From NCBI RefSeq assembly GCF_003019815.1, contig NZ_CP027773.1, positions 4,366,501 to 4,430,500 of the forward strand: 64,000 nt of DNA, given 5' to 3'. Of the stretch, positions 57,008-64,000 are shown piece after piece. The stretch comes from Variovorax sp. PMC12. Lineage in GTDB: Bacteria; Pseudomonadota; Gammaproteobacteria; Burkholderiales; Burkholderiaceae_C. Position 1 is the first letter of the stretch, and each line of letters begins with the position of its first letter. The notes beneath the pieces were generated by a model. That model had not been told where the DNA came from. It worked only from the letters and a program-made list of their open reading frames with translations, and did not search any database. The position numbers and the translations under genes were made by a program.

Positions 57008-58276
57008 ATGCAACACTTGATACCCAAGATCGAGTCGCAGCTGGCTTCGCTGCCTGTTCCAATCGCGCTGGAGTTGCCCGATGGCCGCCGCGTCGCCCAG
57101 GCCGGGGCCCGCGTCACGCTGGCCTTCAAGGAGTGGGCGGTGCTCGCCAAGCTGGCGGCCCGGCAGGTGGGCGCCATCGGCGAGGCATACGTCGAGGGCA
57201 AGGTGCAGATCGAAGGCGCCATGCGCGACCTCATCGACGCCACGGTGGGCATGCTGCCGGGCAACCCGGCCGAGACCGACACCGGCTGGTGGAGTCGCCT
57301 GCAGCACATGGCCAAGTCGCACGGCTCGCACTCGCTGCGCAAGGACGCGGCCCAGATCGAGTTCCACTACGACGTTTCCGACGACTTCTATGCGCTGTGG
57401 CTCGACCCGCGCCGGGTCTATTCGTGCGCGTACTACCGCACCCCCGACCTCACGCTGGCGCAGGCCCAGGAAGCCAAGCTCGACCACATCTGCCGCAAGC
57501 TCATGCTGCAGCCGGGCGAGCGCTACCTCGACATCGGCTCCGGCTGGGGCGCGCTGCTGCTGTGGGCCGCCGAGCACTACGGCGTGGATGCCACCGGCAT
57601 CACGCTGTCGAAGAACCAGCATGCGCACGTGCAGCGGCTGATCGAGGAGAAGGGCCTGCAGGGCCGGGTGCGCGTCGAGCTGCGCGACTACCGCGAACTG
57701 TCGGTCGACCAGCCCTTCGACAAGATCTCATCGGTCGGCATGTTCGAGCACGTGGGCGCGGCCAACATGCCGACCTACTTCCGGAAGATTCATTCACTGC
57801 TCAAGCCCGGTGGCCTGGTCATGAACCACGGCATCACCTCGGGGGAGCTCAACTACCGCCAGCTGGGCGCTGGCATGGGCGACTTCATCGAGAAATACAT
57901 CTTCCCCGGCGGCGAACTGCTGCACGTGACGCACGTGCTGCGCGAGACGGCCGCGGCCGGCCTGGAGATGGTCGACACCGAAAGCCTGCGCCCGCATTAC
58001 GCGCGCACGCTGTGGGCCTGGTCGGACGCGCTCGAAGCGCAGCTCGACACCGCGCGCGAAGTGCTCAGGCGCAGCGGCGGCCGCCAGGGCGAGAACGCCG
58101 AACGCGTGCTGCGGGCCTACCGCCTGTACCTGGCGGGCTCGGCCATGAGCTTCGAGCAGGGCTGGATTTCGCTGCACCAGATGCTGTCGACCAAGCCCGA
58201 CGGCAATGTCGAGCATGGCGTCTTGCGCGGTGCGCAATCGGTGTACCCTTTTGCCCGTGATTACATCTACAAATAA
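57008..58276 (+). CDS. cfa: Cyclopropane-fatty-acyl-phospholipid synthase
   Basis: 422 aa. Adds a methylene from SAM across double bonds of membrane phospholipids. N-terminal lipid-binding part (1-110), then the methyltransferase: FHYDVSDDFYALWLD, YLDIGSGWGALLLWAAEHYG, ITLSKNQHAHV and SVGMFEHVGAANMPTYF, and FIEKYIFPGGELLHV. These match CFA synthases rather than the mycolate type. ATG at 57008 lies 132 bp from the divergent anthranilate operon. DUF1840 follows 11 bp downstream. Confidence 0.93.
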   Translation: MQHLIPKIESQLASLPVPIALELPDGRRVAQAGARVTLAFKEWAVLAKLAARQVGAIGEAYVEGKVQIEGAMRDLIDATVGMLPGNPAETDTGWWSRLQHMAKSHGSHSLRKDAAQIEFHYDVSDDFYALWLDPRRVYSCAYYRTPDLTLAQAQEAKLDHICRKLMLQPGERYLDIGSGWGALLLWAAEHYGVDATGITLSKNQHAHVQRLIEEKGLQGRVRVELRDYRELSVDQPFDKISSVGMFEHVGAANMPTYFRKIHSLLKPGGLVMNHGITSGELNYRQLGAGMGDFIEKYIFPGGELLHVTHVLRETAAAGLEMVDTESLRPHYARTLWAWSDALEAQLDTAREVLRRSGGRQGENAERVLRAYRLYLAGSAMSFEQGWISLHQMLSTKPDGNVEHGVLRGAQSVYPFARDYIYK

Positions 58277-58287
58277 GTGAGAACACC

Positions 58288-58611
58288 ATGCTCTATCGAT
58301 TCCAGTCCCGGGCTTCCGCCGATTTCGTGATGCTCGAAGTGCACGCGCGCCAGTTGCTCGACATCGTCGGCAAGCCGGCCGCGCCGCAAGGCATCATCAC
58401 CGTCGAGCAGATCCCGGGCGCCATTTCCGCGCTGGAGGCCGCACTGGCCCGCGAAGGCGGCAATGCCCACAACCACGACGACTACGCGGTCGAAGGCCAT
58501 GCCAACGACGCCGAGAAGCAGCATGTGGGACTGCACCAGCGCGCTGCCCCCCTGCTTCACATGCTCAAGGATTCGCTGGCCGACAAGAAGGACGTGACCT
58601 GGAAGACCTGA
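58288..58611 (+). CDS. DUF1840 protein
   Basis: 107 aa, cytosolic. MLYRFQSRASADFVMLEVHARQLLDIVGK (in parts), ITVEQIPGAISALEAAL and LHQRAAPLLHMLKDSLADKKDVTW are the DUF1840 features. No function is known. It is 11 bp after cfa and probably on the same transcript. Confidence 0.87.
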   Translation: MLYRFQSRASADFVMLEVHARQLLDIVGKPAAPQGIITVEQIPGAISALEAALAREGGNAHNHDDYAVEGHANDAEKQHVGLHQRAAPLLHMLKDSLADKKDVTWKT

Positions 58612-58625
58612 GCGTCTTCAGCGGT

Positions 58626-59654
58626 TCAATCGACCTTAGCGCCGGAGTCCTTCACCACCTTCGCCCATTTCACGTGTTCGCTCGCGATGAGCTTCGTGAA
58701 GTCGGCCGGTGAATTTCCGCTCGGCAGCGCGCCCTGCGCGAGCATCTTCTCCTTGATGGCCGGCGTGCCCAGCGACTTGGCCACTTCCTGCTGAATGCGG
58801 TTCACGATCTCGGGCGGGGTGCCGGCTGGCGCCAGCAGCCCGAACCACGAGCTCGCCTCGTAGCCCTTGAGCATCGGGCCTCCCACCTCGGCCACCGTCG
58901 GAACGTCCGGCAGCGCCGGCGAACGCTGGGCGCTGGTGACGGCCAGCGCGGTGAGCTTGCCGGCCTTGATCTGCGCCATCGACGAGGGCAGGTTGTCGAA
59001 CATCACGTCGGCGTTGCCGCCCACCATGTCCAGCAGCGCCGGGCCCGAGCCTTTGTACGGGATGTGCGCCATGAAGGTGCCCGTCATGCTCTTGAACAGC
59101 TCGCCCGCCAGGTGGATCGACGTGCCGCTGCCGCTGGACGCCATGTTCAGCTTGCCGGGGTTGGCCTTGGCGTACTTGATGAAGTCCTGCACGTTGTGGA
59201 TGTTCAGCGCCTTGGCCTTGTCGGCGTTCATTTCCATCACGTTGGGCACGGCGGCCACCAGCGTGATGGGCGCGAAGTCCTTGATCGGGTCGAAGGCCAG
59301 CTTGGGATAGAGCGCGCGGTTGATGCCGTGCGTGCCCACGGTGCCCATCAGCAGTGTGTAGCCGTCGTTGGGCGCGCGCGCCACGATCTCGGCGCCCAGG
59401 TTGCCGCCCGCGCCGGCGCGGTTGTCGACGATGAACTGCTGGCCGAAGGCCTTGGAGAGCTCCGGCGCGATCGCGCGCGCCAGGATGTCGGTGGTGCCGC
59501 CCGCCGCGAACGGCACGACGATGCGCACCGGCTTGGTAGGCCAGTTGCTCTGGGCCCAGGACGGGGCGGCCATGAGGGCGAGTGCGGTGGCGACCGAGGC
59601 CGCGAGCGCGGTCCGGCGATTGGAAGGCGAGGAAAAGAAAGAGAAAGAAGTCAT
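58626..59654 (-). CDS. Bug-type tripartite tricarboxylate transporter receptor
   Basis: 342 aa periplasmic binding protein. Signal peptide ends near SWAQ (about 34). Mature start SNWPTKPVRIVVPFAAGGTTDILAR (in parts) is diagnostic of the Bug family, as are AGAGGNLGAEIVARAPNDGYTLLMG (in parts) and VPTVAEVGGPMLKGYEASSWFG (in parts). Bug receptors bind carboxylates; no matching TctA/TctB membrane genes lie near, which is common. It is 62 bp from the LysR gene upstream on the same strand. Confidence 0.93.
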   Translation of the reverse strand: MTSFSFFSSPSNRRTALAASVATALALMAAPSWAQSNWPTKPVRIVVPFAAGGTTDILARAIAPELSKAFGQQFIVDNRAGAGGNLGAEIVARAPNDGYTLLMGTVGTHGINRALYPKLAFDPIKDFAPITLVAAVPNVMEMNADKAKALNIHNVQDFIKYAKANPGKLNMASSGSGTSIHLAGELFKSMTGTFMAHIPYKGSGPALLDMVGGNADVMFDNLPSSMAQIKAGKLTALAVTSAQRSPALPDVPTVAEVGGPMLKGYEASSWFGLLAPAGTPPEIVNRIQQEVAKSLGTPAIKEKMLAQGALPSGNSPADFTKLIASEHVKWAKVVKDSGAKVD

Positions 59655-59716
59655 GCGCGCGTTTGTACATGGGGGCGCTGCCTGCGTCGCGGGTGAAAAC
59701 CCCGTGGGCGCAACGG

Positions 59717-60655
59717 TCAGGCCACCTGCATGCGCTGGGCGAAGCGTTCGCTGCGAAAGCGCTCGAGCACGAAGTCGACGAACACCCGCGTCTTCGGCGG
59801 CAGCAGCTTCTTGCTCGGGTAGTAGAGCCACACCGCGCCCGTGTCCTGGTACCACTCGGGCAGCAGCCGCACCAGCTCGCCGCCGCGCAGGCTGCGCTCG
59901 ACGAAGGGCATCGGCAGCATCGCCACGCCCAGCCCCATGAGCGCGGCCTGCGCCAGGGCTTCGGGGTCGTTGAAGACGGCGCGCGGGCGGGGCAGTTCGA
60001 CCGTGATCTCGGCCTCGCGGGCGTTGGCGCGCACGTGCCGCAGCGTCCAGCCGCGCACGCGGCCCGTGGGCGACGAGCGGCGCAGCAAGGCGTCGAGCGC
60101 CGCCAGGTCCGACGGCTGCCGGGGCATGTCGCGTCCTTCCATGTAGCGCGGCGACGCCACCGCCACCTGGTGGACGCGCGCCAGTTCGCGCGCCACCAGC
60201 CCCGCCGACAGTTCGATGCCTCCGCCGATGGCCGCGTCGAAGCCCTCGCCGACCAAGTCGACCTGCTGGTTGTCGAAATGCCAGTCCGGCACGATGGCCG
60301 GGTAGCGCGCGATGAAGTCGCCCAGCATCGGCAGCACATGCGCGCGCCCGAAAGCCTGGCCCATGCTCACCTTGAGCGTGCCGGCGGGCTGGCCGTCGTC
60401 GGTGTCGATGCCGGCCACGGCCTCGCGCAGCGTGGCGAGCGCGCCGCCGATCTGCGCGAGGAAGCGCTCGCCGCCCTCGGTCAGCGTGAGGCTGCGCGTG
60501 CTGCGCTGGAACAGCCGCAGGCCCAGCCGCGCCTCGAGCCGCGCCACGTTCTTGCTGACCGCCGCCGGCGTGAGGCCCAGGCGCCGGGCCGCGGCCGAGA
60601 AGCTGCCGCCCTCCGCGCTCTGCACGAAGGATTCGAGGTGATTGAGCGGTTCCAT
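59717..60655 (-). CDS. LysR-family transcriptional regulator
   Basis: 312 aa. Helix-turn-helix: MEPLNHLESFVQSAEGGSFSAAARRLGLTPAAVSKNVARLEARLG (in parts). The effector domain has GQPAGTLKVSMGQAFGRAHVLP and ends ELVRLLPEWYQDTGAVWLYYPS (in parts). This is the CrgA-like branch. ATG at 60655. It is divergent from an SDR gene; a TTCAACT-TCC-AGTTGAA palindrome in the gap is its likely site. Its target is probably that SDR, and perhaps the Bug gene downstream. Confidence 0.92.
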   Translation of the reverse strand: MEPLNHLESFVQSAEGGSFSAAARRLGLTPAAVSKNVARLEARLGLRLFQRSTRSLTLTEGGERFLAQIGGALATLREAVAGIDTDDGQPAGTLKVSMGQAFGRAHVLPMLGDFIARYPAIVPDWHFDNQQVDLVGEGFDAAIGGGIELSAGLVARELARVHQVAVASPRYMEGRDMPRQPSDLAALDALLRRSSPTGRVRGWTLRHVRANAREAEITVELPRPRAVFNDPEALAQAALMGLGVAMLPMPFVERSLRGGELVRLLPEWYQDTGAVWLYYPSKKLLPPKTRVFVDFVLERFRSERFAQRMQVA

Positions 60656-60676
60656 GCGCGCATTTTCATGCCGAGT

Positions 60677-60693
60677 TTCAACTTCCAGTTGAA
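60677..60693. promoter_or_regulatory. Palindromic operator between lysR and SDR
   Basis: TTCAACT-TCC-AGTTGAA, perfect 7-bp arms, 22 bp before the LysR start and 87 bp before the SDR start. It has the T-rich/A-rich dyad form of LysR sites. Confidence 0.55.
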
Positions 60694-60779
60694 TTTGATT
60701 GACGCGATTAATGGCTACCGGCAATGCAATGAAAGGCAGAGACTGGAGGCCTTCTTCCTCCAACAGATCGGAAAAAATC

Positions 60780-61562
60780 ATGGCTTCCAGCAACGTCTCT
60801 TCTGCTTCTTCTTCTTCTTCCCCCGTCCTGGCCGGCAAGGTCGCCTTCGTCACCGGCGGTTCGCGCGGCATCGGTGCCGCCATCGTTCGCCGGCTGGCGC
60901 GCGACGGTGCCGCCGTGGCCTTCAGCTATGCCAGTTCCGGCGCGCCGGCCGACGAACTGGTGCGCACCATCGAGGCCGAGGGCGGCCGCGCCCTCGCGCT
61001 GAAGATCGACAGTGCCGACGCCGACGCGCTCAAGGCCGGCATCGACCGGGCCGCCGGGCACTTCGGCGGGCGCATCGACATCCTGGTCAACAACGCGGGC
61101 GTGCTGCACCTCGGCCCCGTCGAGCAGTTCTCGCTGGCCGATTTCGACCGCACCATCGCGGTCAACGTGCGCGCCGTGTTCGTCGCGATCCAGGCGGCGC
61201 TGGCGCACATGGGCACGGGCGGGCGCATCGTCAACATCAGCAGCACCAACGCCGAGCGCATGCCCTTTGCCGGCGGCAGCGTGTATGCGATGAGCAAGTC
61301 GGCGCTGACCGGGCTGGTGCAGGGCCTGGCGCGCGACCTGGGGCCGCGCGGCATCACGGTCAACAACGTGCAGCCCGGCCCGGTCGACACCGACATGAAC
61401 CCCGCCAGCGGCCCGATGGCCGCCACCATGCACGGCTTCATGGCCATCGACCGCCACGGCCACGCCGACGAGATCGCCGGCATGGTGGCTTACCTGGCCA
61501 GCCCCGAAGCCGCGTTCGTGACCGGCGCGGGCCTGAACATCGACGGCGGCTTTGCCGCTTGA
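60780..61562 (+). CDS. SDR-family oxidoreductase
   Basis: 260 aa. A Ser-rich N-terminal lead (MASSNVSSASSSSSPVLAG) precedes the Rossmann fold with GGSRGIGAA, NNAGV, NISSTN (catalytic Ser) and YAMSK (Tyr-x3-Lys). AFSYASSG after strand 2 points to NADP use. The C-terminus reads GMVAYLASPEAAFVTGAGLNIDGGF. It resembles 3-oxoacyl-ACP-reductase-like enzymes that follow LysR genes. The substrate is unknown. The 94-bp repeat begins 6 nt after its stop, as with the SDR at 19197. Confidence 0.9.
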   Translation: MASSNVSSASSSSSPVLAGKVAFVTGGSRGIGAAIVRRLARDGAAVAFSYASSGAPADELVRTIEAEGGRALALKIDSADADALKAGIDRAAGHFGGRIDILVNNAGVLHLGPVEQFSLADFDRTIAVNVRAVFVAIQAALAHMGTGGRIVNISSTNAERMPFAGGSVYAMSKSALTGLVQGLARDLGPRGITVNNVQPGPVDTDMNPASGPMAATMHGFMAIDRHGHADEIAGMVAYLASPEAAFVTGAGLNIDGGFAA

Positions 61563-61568
61563 ATTTGG

Positions 61569-61662
61569 CTCGCCCCCAGGCTGCGCGCACTTCGTGTCGC
61601 TTCGCCTTCCCCCTACCGGGGGCAACACCTGAGGCCCGGCGGAGCCGGTTCCTCGGTGTTCT
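61569..61662 (+). repeat. 94-bp dispersed structured repeat, copy B
   Basis: Begins 6 nt after the SDR stop codon. It matches copy A (19097-19190, opposite strand) at 89 of 94 positions. Hairpin 1: CCCCC-TACC-GGGGG. Hairpin 2: AACACC (61624) and GAGG pair with CCTC and GGTGTT (to 61660), enclosing CCGGC-GGA-GCCGG. It has the size and structure of REP/BIME-type elements. Confidence 0.85.
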
Positions 61663-61692
61663 GGAAGGGGGGCGGGGCCTGGCGTGGTGGGG

Positions 61693-62115
61693 TCAACTGC
61701 TGCGCTGGACGGCCTTGATGAGTTTGTCGAGCGTTGCGTCTAGCTGGGCCAGTTCGTTGCCGTCGACACCTGCGAACAGCGCGGCCTCGCGCTCGCGGCC
61801 CAGGGCGGCGACCTGCCCATGCAGCGCCTTGCCGGTCGCGGTCAGGTAAAGGCGGCTGCTGCGCTGGTCGGTCGGGTCTTCGTGGCGCTGCACGCGCTTG
61901 TGGCGCTTGAGGCCCGCCAGCGCGCGGCTCACCGCCATCTTGTCCAGGCCGGTCTGGTCGGCGACCTGCGTGGCGTTGAGCCCGGGCTGGGCGCCGAGCA
62001 CGGCCATCGTGCGCCATTCGTTCAGCGTGAGCTGGTGTTCGCGGCCCACGCGCTCATGAAAAGGCCGCGCCGTGAGGTTGACCACCCGCACCAGCTTGAA
62101 GAAGAGCGGGTCCAT
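61693..62115 (-). CDS. MarR-family transcriptional regulator
   Basis: 140 aa. Winged helix: HQLTLNEWRTMAVLGAQPGLNATQVADQTGLDKMAVSRALAGLKRH (in parts), with the wing HEDPTDQRSSRLYLTATGK. ATG at 62115 is 23 bp after the E1-beta stop, so it lies at the 3' end of the dehydrogenase operon and may regulate it. The ligand is unknown. Confidence 0.9.
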   Translation of the reverse strand: MDPLFFKLVRVVNLTARPFHERVGREHQLTLNEWRTMAVLGAQPGLNATQVADQTGLDKMAVSRALAGLKRHKRVQRHEDPTDQRSSRLYLTATGKALHGQVAALGREREAALFAGVDGNELAQLDATLDKLIKAVQRSS

Positions 62116-62138
62116 CGCGCCTGCGCCGCGGCCGGGCC

Positions 62139-63107
62139 TCAGCCGGCCAGCTTCTTCGCGGCGGCCACGATGGCCGGCACGCCCACGCGCGACTGCGCCT
62201 CCAGCACCGGCGCATAGCCGACCGGAATGCGCGGCGCGCCCAGCCGCGCGACGCGGCAGCCGGTGGCCTCCGCCGCGCTGGCCGCGATCTCGGCGCCGAA
62301 GCCCGCCGCCTGCACCGCCTCGTGCACCACCAGCAGACGGCCGGTACGCGCGCACGACGACAGCACCGTCTCGCGGTCCCACGGCCACAGGGTGCGCAGG
62401 TCGATCAGGTCGATAGCGATGCCTTCGGCGGCCAGCGCATCGCAGGCGTCCGCGCAGGCCTGCATCTGCCGGCTCCAGCTCACCAGCGTGAGCGCATCGC
62501 CTTCGCGCACACGCGCAGCCTTGCCCAGCGGCACCGCGATGCTTTCGTCGACCTCGCCGCGCACGCCCCACAGCGTCTTGTGCTCGATGTAGACCACCGG
62601 GTCGCCGCACTGCAGCGCCGCGCGCAGCAGGCCGTGGTTGTCCTGCGGCGTCGAGGGGCACACCACCACCACGCCCGGCAGGTGCGCGAACCACGCCTCC
62701 AGCGATTGCGAGTGCTGCGCCGCCGACGCATCCCAGATGCCGCCCGGCATGCGCGCCACCAGCGGCACGCGGCCCTGGCCGCCGAACATGAAGCGGTTCT
62801 TGGCGGCCTGGTTCACCAGTTCGTCCATGCCGCACAGCGCGAAGTCGACCACGCGCATCTCGACCACCGGCCGCAGCCCCGCGAGCGCCATGCCCACGCC
62901 GGCGCCCATGATCGCGGCCTCGCTGATCGGCGTGTCGATCACGCGGCCGGTGCCGAAGTGCTGCTGCAGCCCCTTGTACTGGCCGAAGATGCCGCCGCGG
63001 CCCACGTCCTCGCCGAGCACGACCACGCGCGGGTCGGCCTCCATCTCGCGCCGCAGCGCGAGCAGGGCGGCTTCGGAATAGCTCAGGTCCTGCTTCGTCA
63101 ATGCCAT
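62139..63107 (-). CDS. Thiamine-dependent 2-oxoacid/acetoin dehydrogenase E1, beta subunit
   Basis: 322 aa. Signatures: LSYSEAALLALRREMEADPRVVVLGEDVG (in parts), DTPISEAAIMGAGVGMALAGLRPV (in parts), RMPGGIWDASAAQHSQSLEAWFAHLPG (in parts) and the C-terminal VHEAVQAAGFGAEIAA. Fits AcoB/PdhB-type subunits of pyruvate, branched-chain or acetoin dehydrogenase complexes. The ATG at 63107 lies within the end of the alpha gene (10-bp overlap). No E2 or E3 gene follows; MarR comes next, so the transferase must be elsewhere. Confidence 0.9.
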   Translation of the reverse strand: MALTKQDLSYSEAALLALRREMEADPRVVVLGEDVGRGGIFGQYKGLQQHFGTGRVIDTPISEAAIMGAGVGMALAGLRPVVEMRVVDFALCGMDELVNQAAKNRFMFGGQGRVPLVARMPGGIWDASAAQHSQSLEAWFAHLPGVVVVCPSTPQDNHGLLRAALQCGDPVVYIEHKTLWGVRGEVDESIAVPLGKAARVREGDALTLVSWSRQMQACADACDALAAEGIAIDLIDLRTLWPWDRETVLSSCARTGRLLVVHEAVQAAGFGAEIAASAAEATGCRVARLGAPRIPVGYAPVLEAQSRVGVPAIVAAAKKLAG

Positions 63108-64000
63108 TGGCCGGCTCCGGTGGTCTGCACGTCGGTGAAGGCGGCGCCGGGGTCGGGCCAGGGCGCGGCGTCGGCGACGGCCAGCGCGGTGTCGACCTCG
63201 TCGCGCGCGGCGTTCTCGATGGCGTCGAGCGTGGCGGCGGCGATGCCCGCTGAAAGAAGATGGCCGCGCGCCCGCGCGATCGGGTCCGTTTCCAGCGCCA
63301 CCGCGAGTTCGGCCGGGTCGCGGTAGGCCGCGAGGTCGACCGACACGTGGCCCTTCACGCGGTAGGTCAGCGCGTGCAGCAGGCGCGGGCCGCCGCCGGC
63401 GCGCACCTCGCTCACCAGCCGCGCGGCGGTTTCGTGCACCGCGAACACGTCGTTGCCGTCGACCTGCGTGGCGGCGATACCGAGCGACTCGGCACGCACC
63501 GAAGCGCCGTCGCCCGCCGTCATCGGCCCGCTCGCGGTGGTCGCGCTCCAGCGGTTGTCTTCGCAGACGAAGAGCACCGGCAGCTCGTACACCTGCGCCC
63601 AGTTCAGCGCTTCGAGAAAGGGCCCGCGGTTGATGGCGCCGTCGCCGAAGAAGCAGACCGTGATGTCGTCGCCCTTGCCGAGCAGCTTCTGCGCATGCGC
63701 TGCGCCCACGGCAATCGGCAGCCCTGCCGCCACCACGCCGTTGGCGCCCAGCATGCCGACCGAGAAGTCCGCGATGTGCATCGAGCCGCCCTTGCCGCCG
63801 TTGAAGCCGGTGGCCTTGCCGAACAGCTCGCACATCATCCGCGCGAGGTCCGCGCCCTTGGCCAGCGTGTGGCCGTGGCCGCGATGGGTGGAGGTGAGGT
63901 AGTCGCTGGCGCGCAGGTGGGCGCACACGCCGGCCGGCACCGCCTCCTGGCCGGTGGACAGGTGCAGCGGCCCGCGCACCTTGGCGGCGCCCGCGGCCTG
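63098..64000 (-). CDS. Thiamine-dependent 2-oxoacid/acetoin dehydrogenase E1, alpha subunit, partial
   Basis: At least 301 aa; the N-terminus lies beyond the right edge. Visible are VRGPLHLSTGQEAVPAGV, STHRGHGHTLAKG, FNGGKGGSMHIAD and the thiamine diphosphate motif GDGAINRGPFLEALNWAQ continuing to a CEDN end (GDG-N about 25-N). GPLHLSTGQEAV and the short insertions resemble AcoA-type acetoin dehydrogenases and related E1 proteins. It overlaps the beta gene by 10 bp. Substrate (acetoin, pyruvate or branched-chain acids) cannot be fixed here. Confidence 0.9.
   Translation of the reverse strand, partial: QAAGAAKVRGPLHLSTGQEAVPAGVCAHLRASDYLTSTHRGHGHTLAKGADLARMMCELFGKATGFNGGKGGSMHIADFSVGMLGANGVVAAGLPIAVGAAHAQKLLGKGDDITVCFFGDGAINRGPFLEALNWAQVYELPVLFVCEDNRWSATTASGPMTAGDGASVRAESLGIAATQVDGNDVFAVHETAARLVSEVRAGGGPRLLHALTYRVKGHVSVDLAAYRDPAELAVALETDPIARARGHLLSAGIAAATLDAIENAARDEVDTALAVADAAPWPDPGAAFTDVQTTGAGQWH

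Overview
The window reads as a stretch of chromosome from a high-GC betaproteobacterium of the Burkholderiales, most like Comamonadaceae (Variovorax-type). The grounds are codon use, dense co-directional operons with 4-bp ATGA/GTGA overlaps, a Bug-type solute receptor, and a 2-aminobenzoyl-CoA (anthranilate) pathway. It is nearly all chromosomal core and lineage-specific metabolism. I see no prophage, transposase, CRISPR array or plasmid genes. The genus is an inference from protein flavour, not from a marker search.

Region by region. 0-12 kb: a META-domain lipoprotein cut by the left edge, a thioredoxin/TPR chaperone, purE-purK-tsaC, a lipoprotein hydrolase, dacB, a NudK-type Nudix enzyme, a DeoR regulator, tsaB-rimI-a degenerate UDG-like gene, and pyrF. 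12-19 kb: an XRE regulator, a CREST/ceramidase-like membrane protein, a transporter-acyltransferase fusion, and a run of little-known envelope genes (YiaAB-like, a secreted protein coupled to a DUF2145 protein, a coiled-coil/zinc-ribbon membrane protein, DUF3597). 19-27 kb: an SDR, a frameshifted small gene, queA-tgt, a DUF4166 + epimerase pair, and recG. 27-35 kb: a LysE exporter, a GntR regulator and a divergent operon for pyroglutamate use (DUF969-DUF979-pcp-pxpA-pxpBC-biotin carboxylase/BCCP) behind a consensus-like sigma-54 promoter. 35-40.7 kb: a structured intergenic region, then oxyR-dps-ubiA, a MaoC-like hydratase, proC and a phytase-like lipoprotein.

40.7-49.9 kb is the spc and alpha ribosomal operons, rplN to rplQ with secY, rpmJ and rpoA, followed by initiator tRNA-fMet and back-to-back terminators. 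The S10 operon is not next to it and infA is missing from its usual place. 49.9-57 kb, on the minus strand, is an operon for aerobic anthranilate breakdown through CoA thioesters: monooxygenase/reductase, MarR, enoyl-CoA hydratase-like, acyl-CoA dehydrogenase, CoA ligase, RidA. 57-64 kb holds a cyclopropane fatty acid synthase, DUF1840, a Bug receptor, a LysR/SDR divergent pair, and a MarR regulator with a two-subunit thiamine-dependent dehydrogenase E1 that runs off the right edge.

The two strongest leads are these. First, the pyroglutamate operon carries every part of a urea-carboxylase-like biotin enzyme (biotin carboxylase, BCCP, and the carboxyltransferase-like PxpB-PxpC) beside the amidohydrolase PxpA, which suggests a biotin-dependent 5-oxoprolinase. 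Second, a 94-bp structured repeat occurs twice in opposite orientations, each copy exactly 6 nt after the stop codon of an SDR gene.
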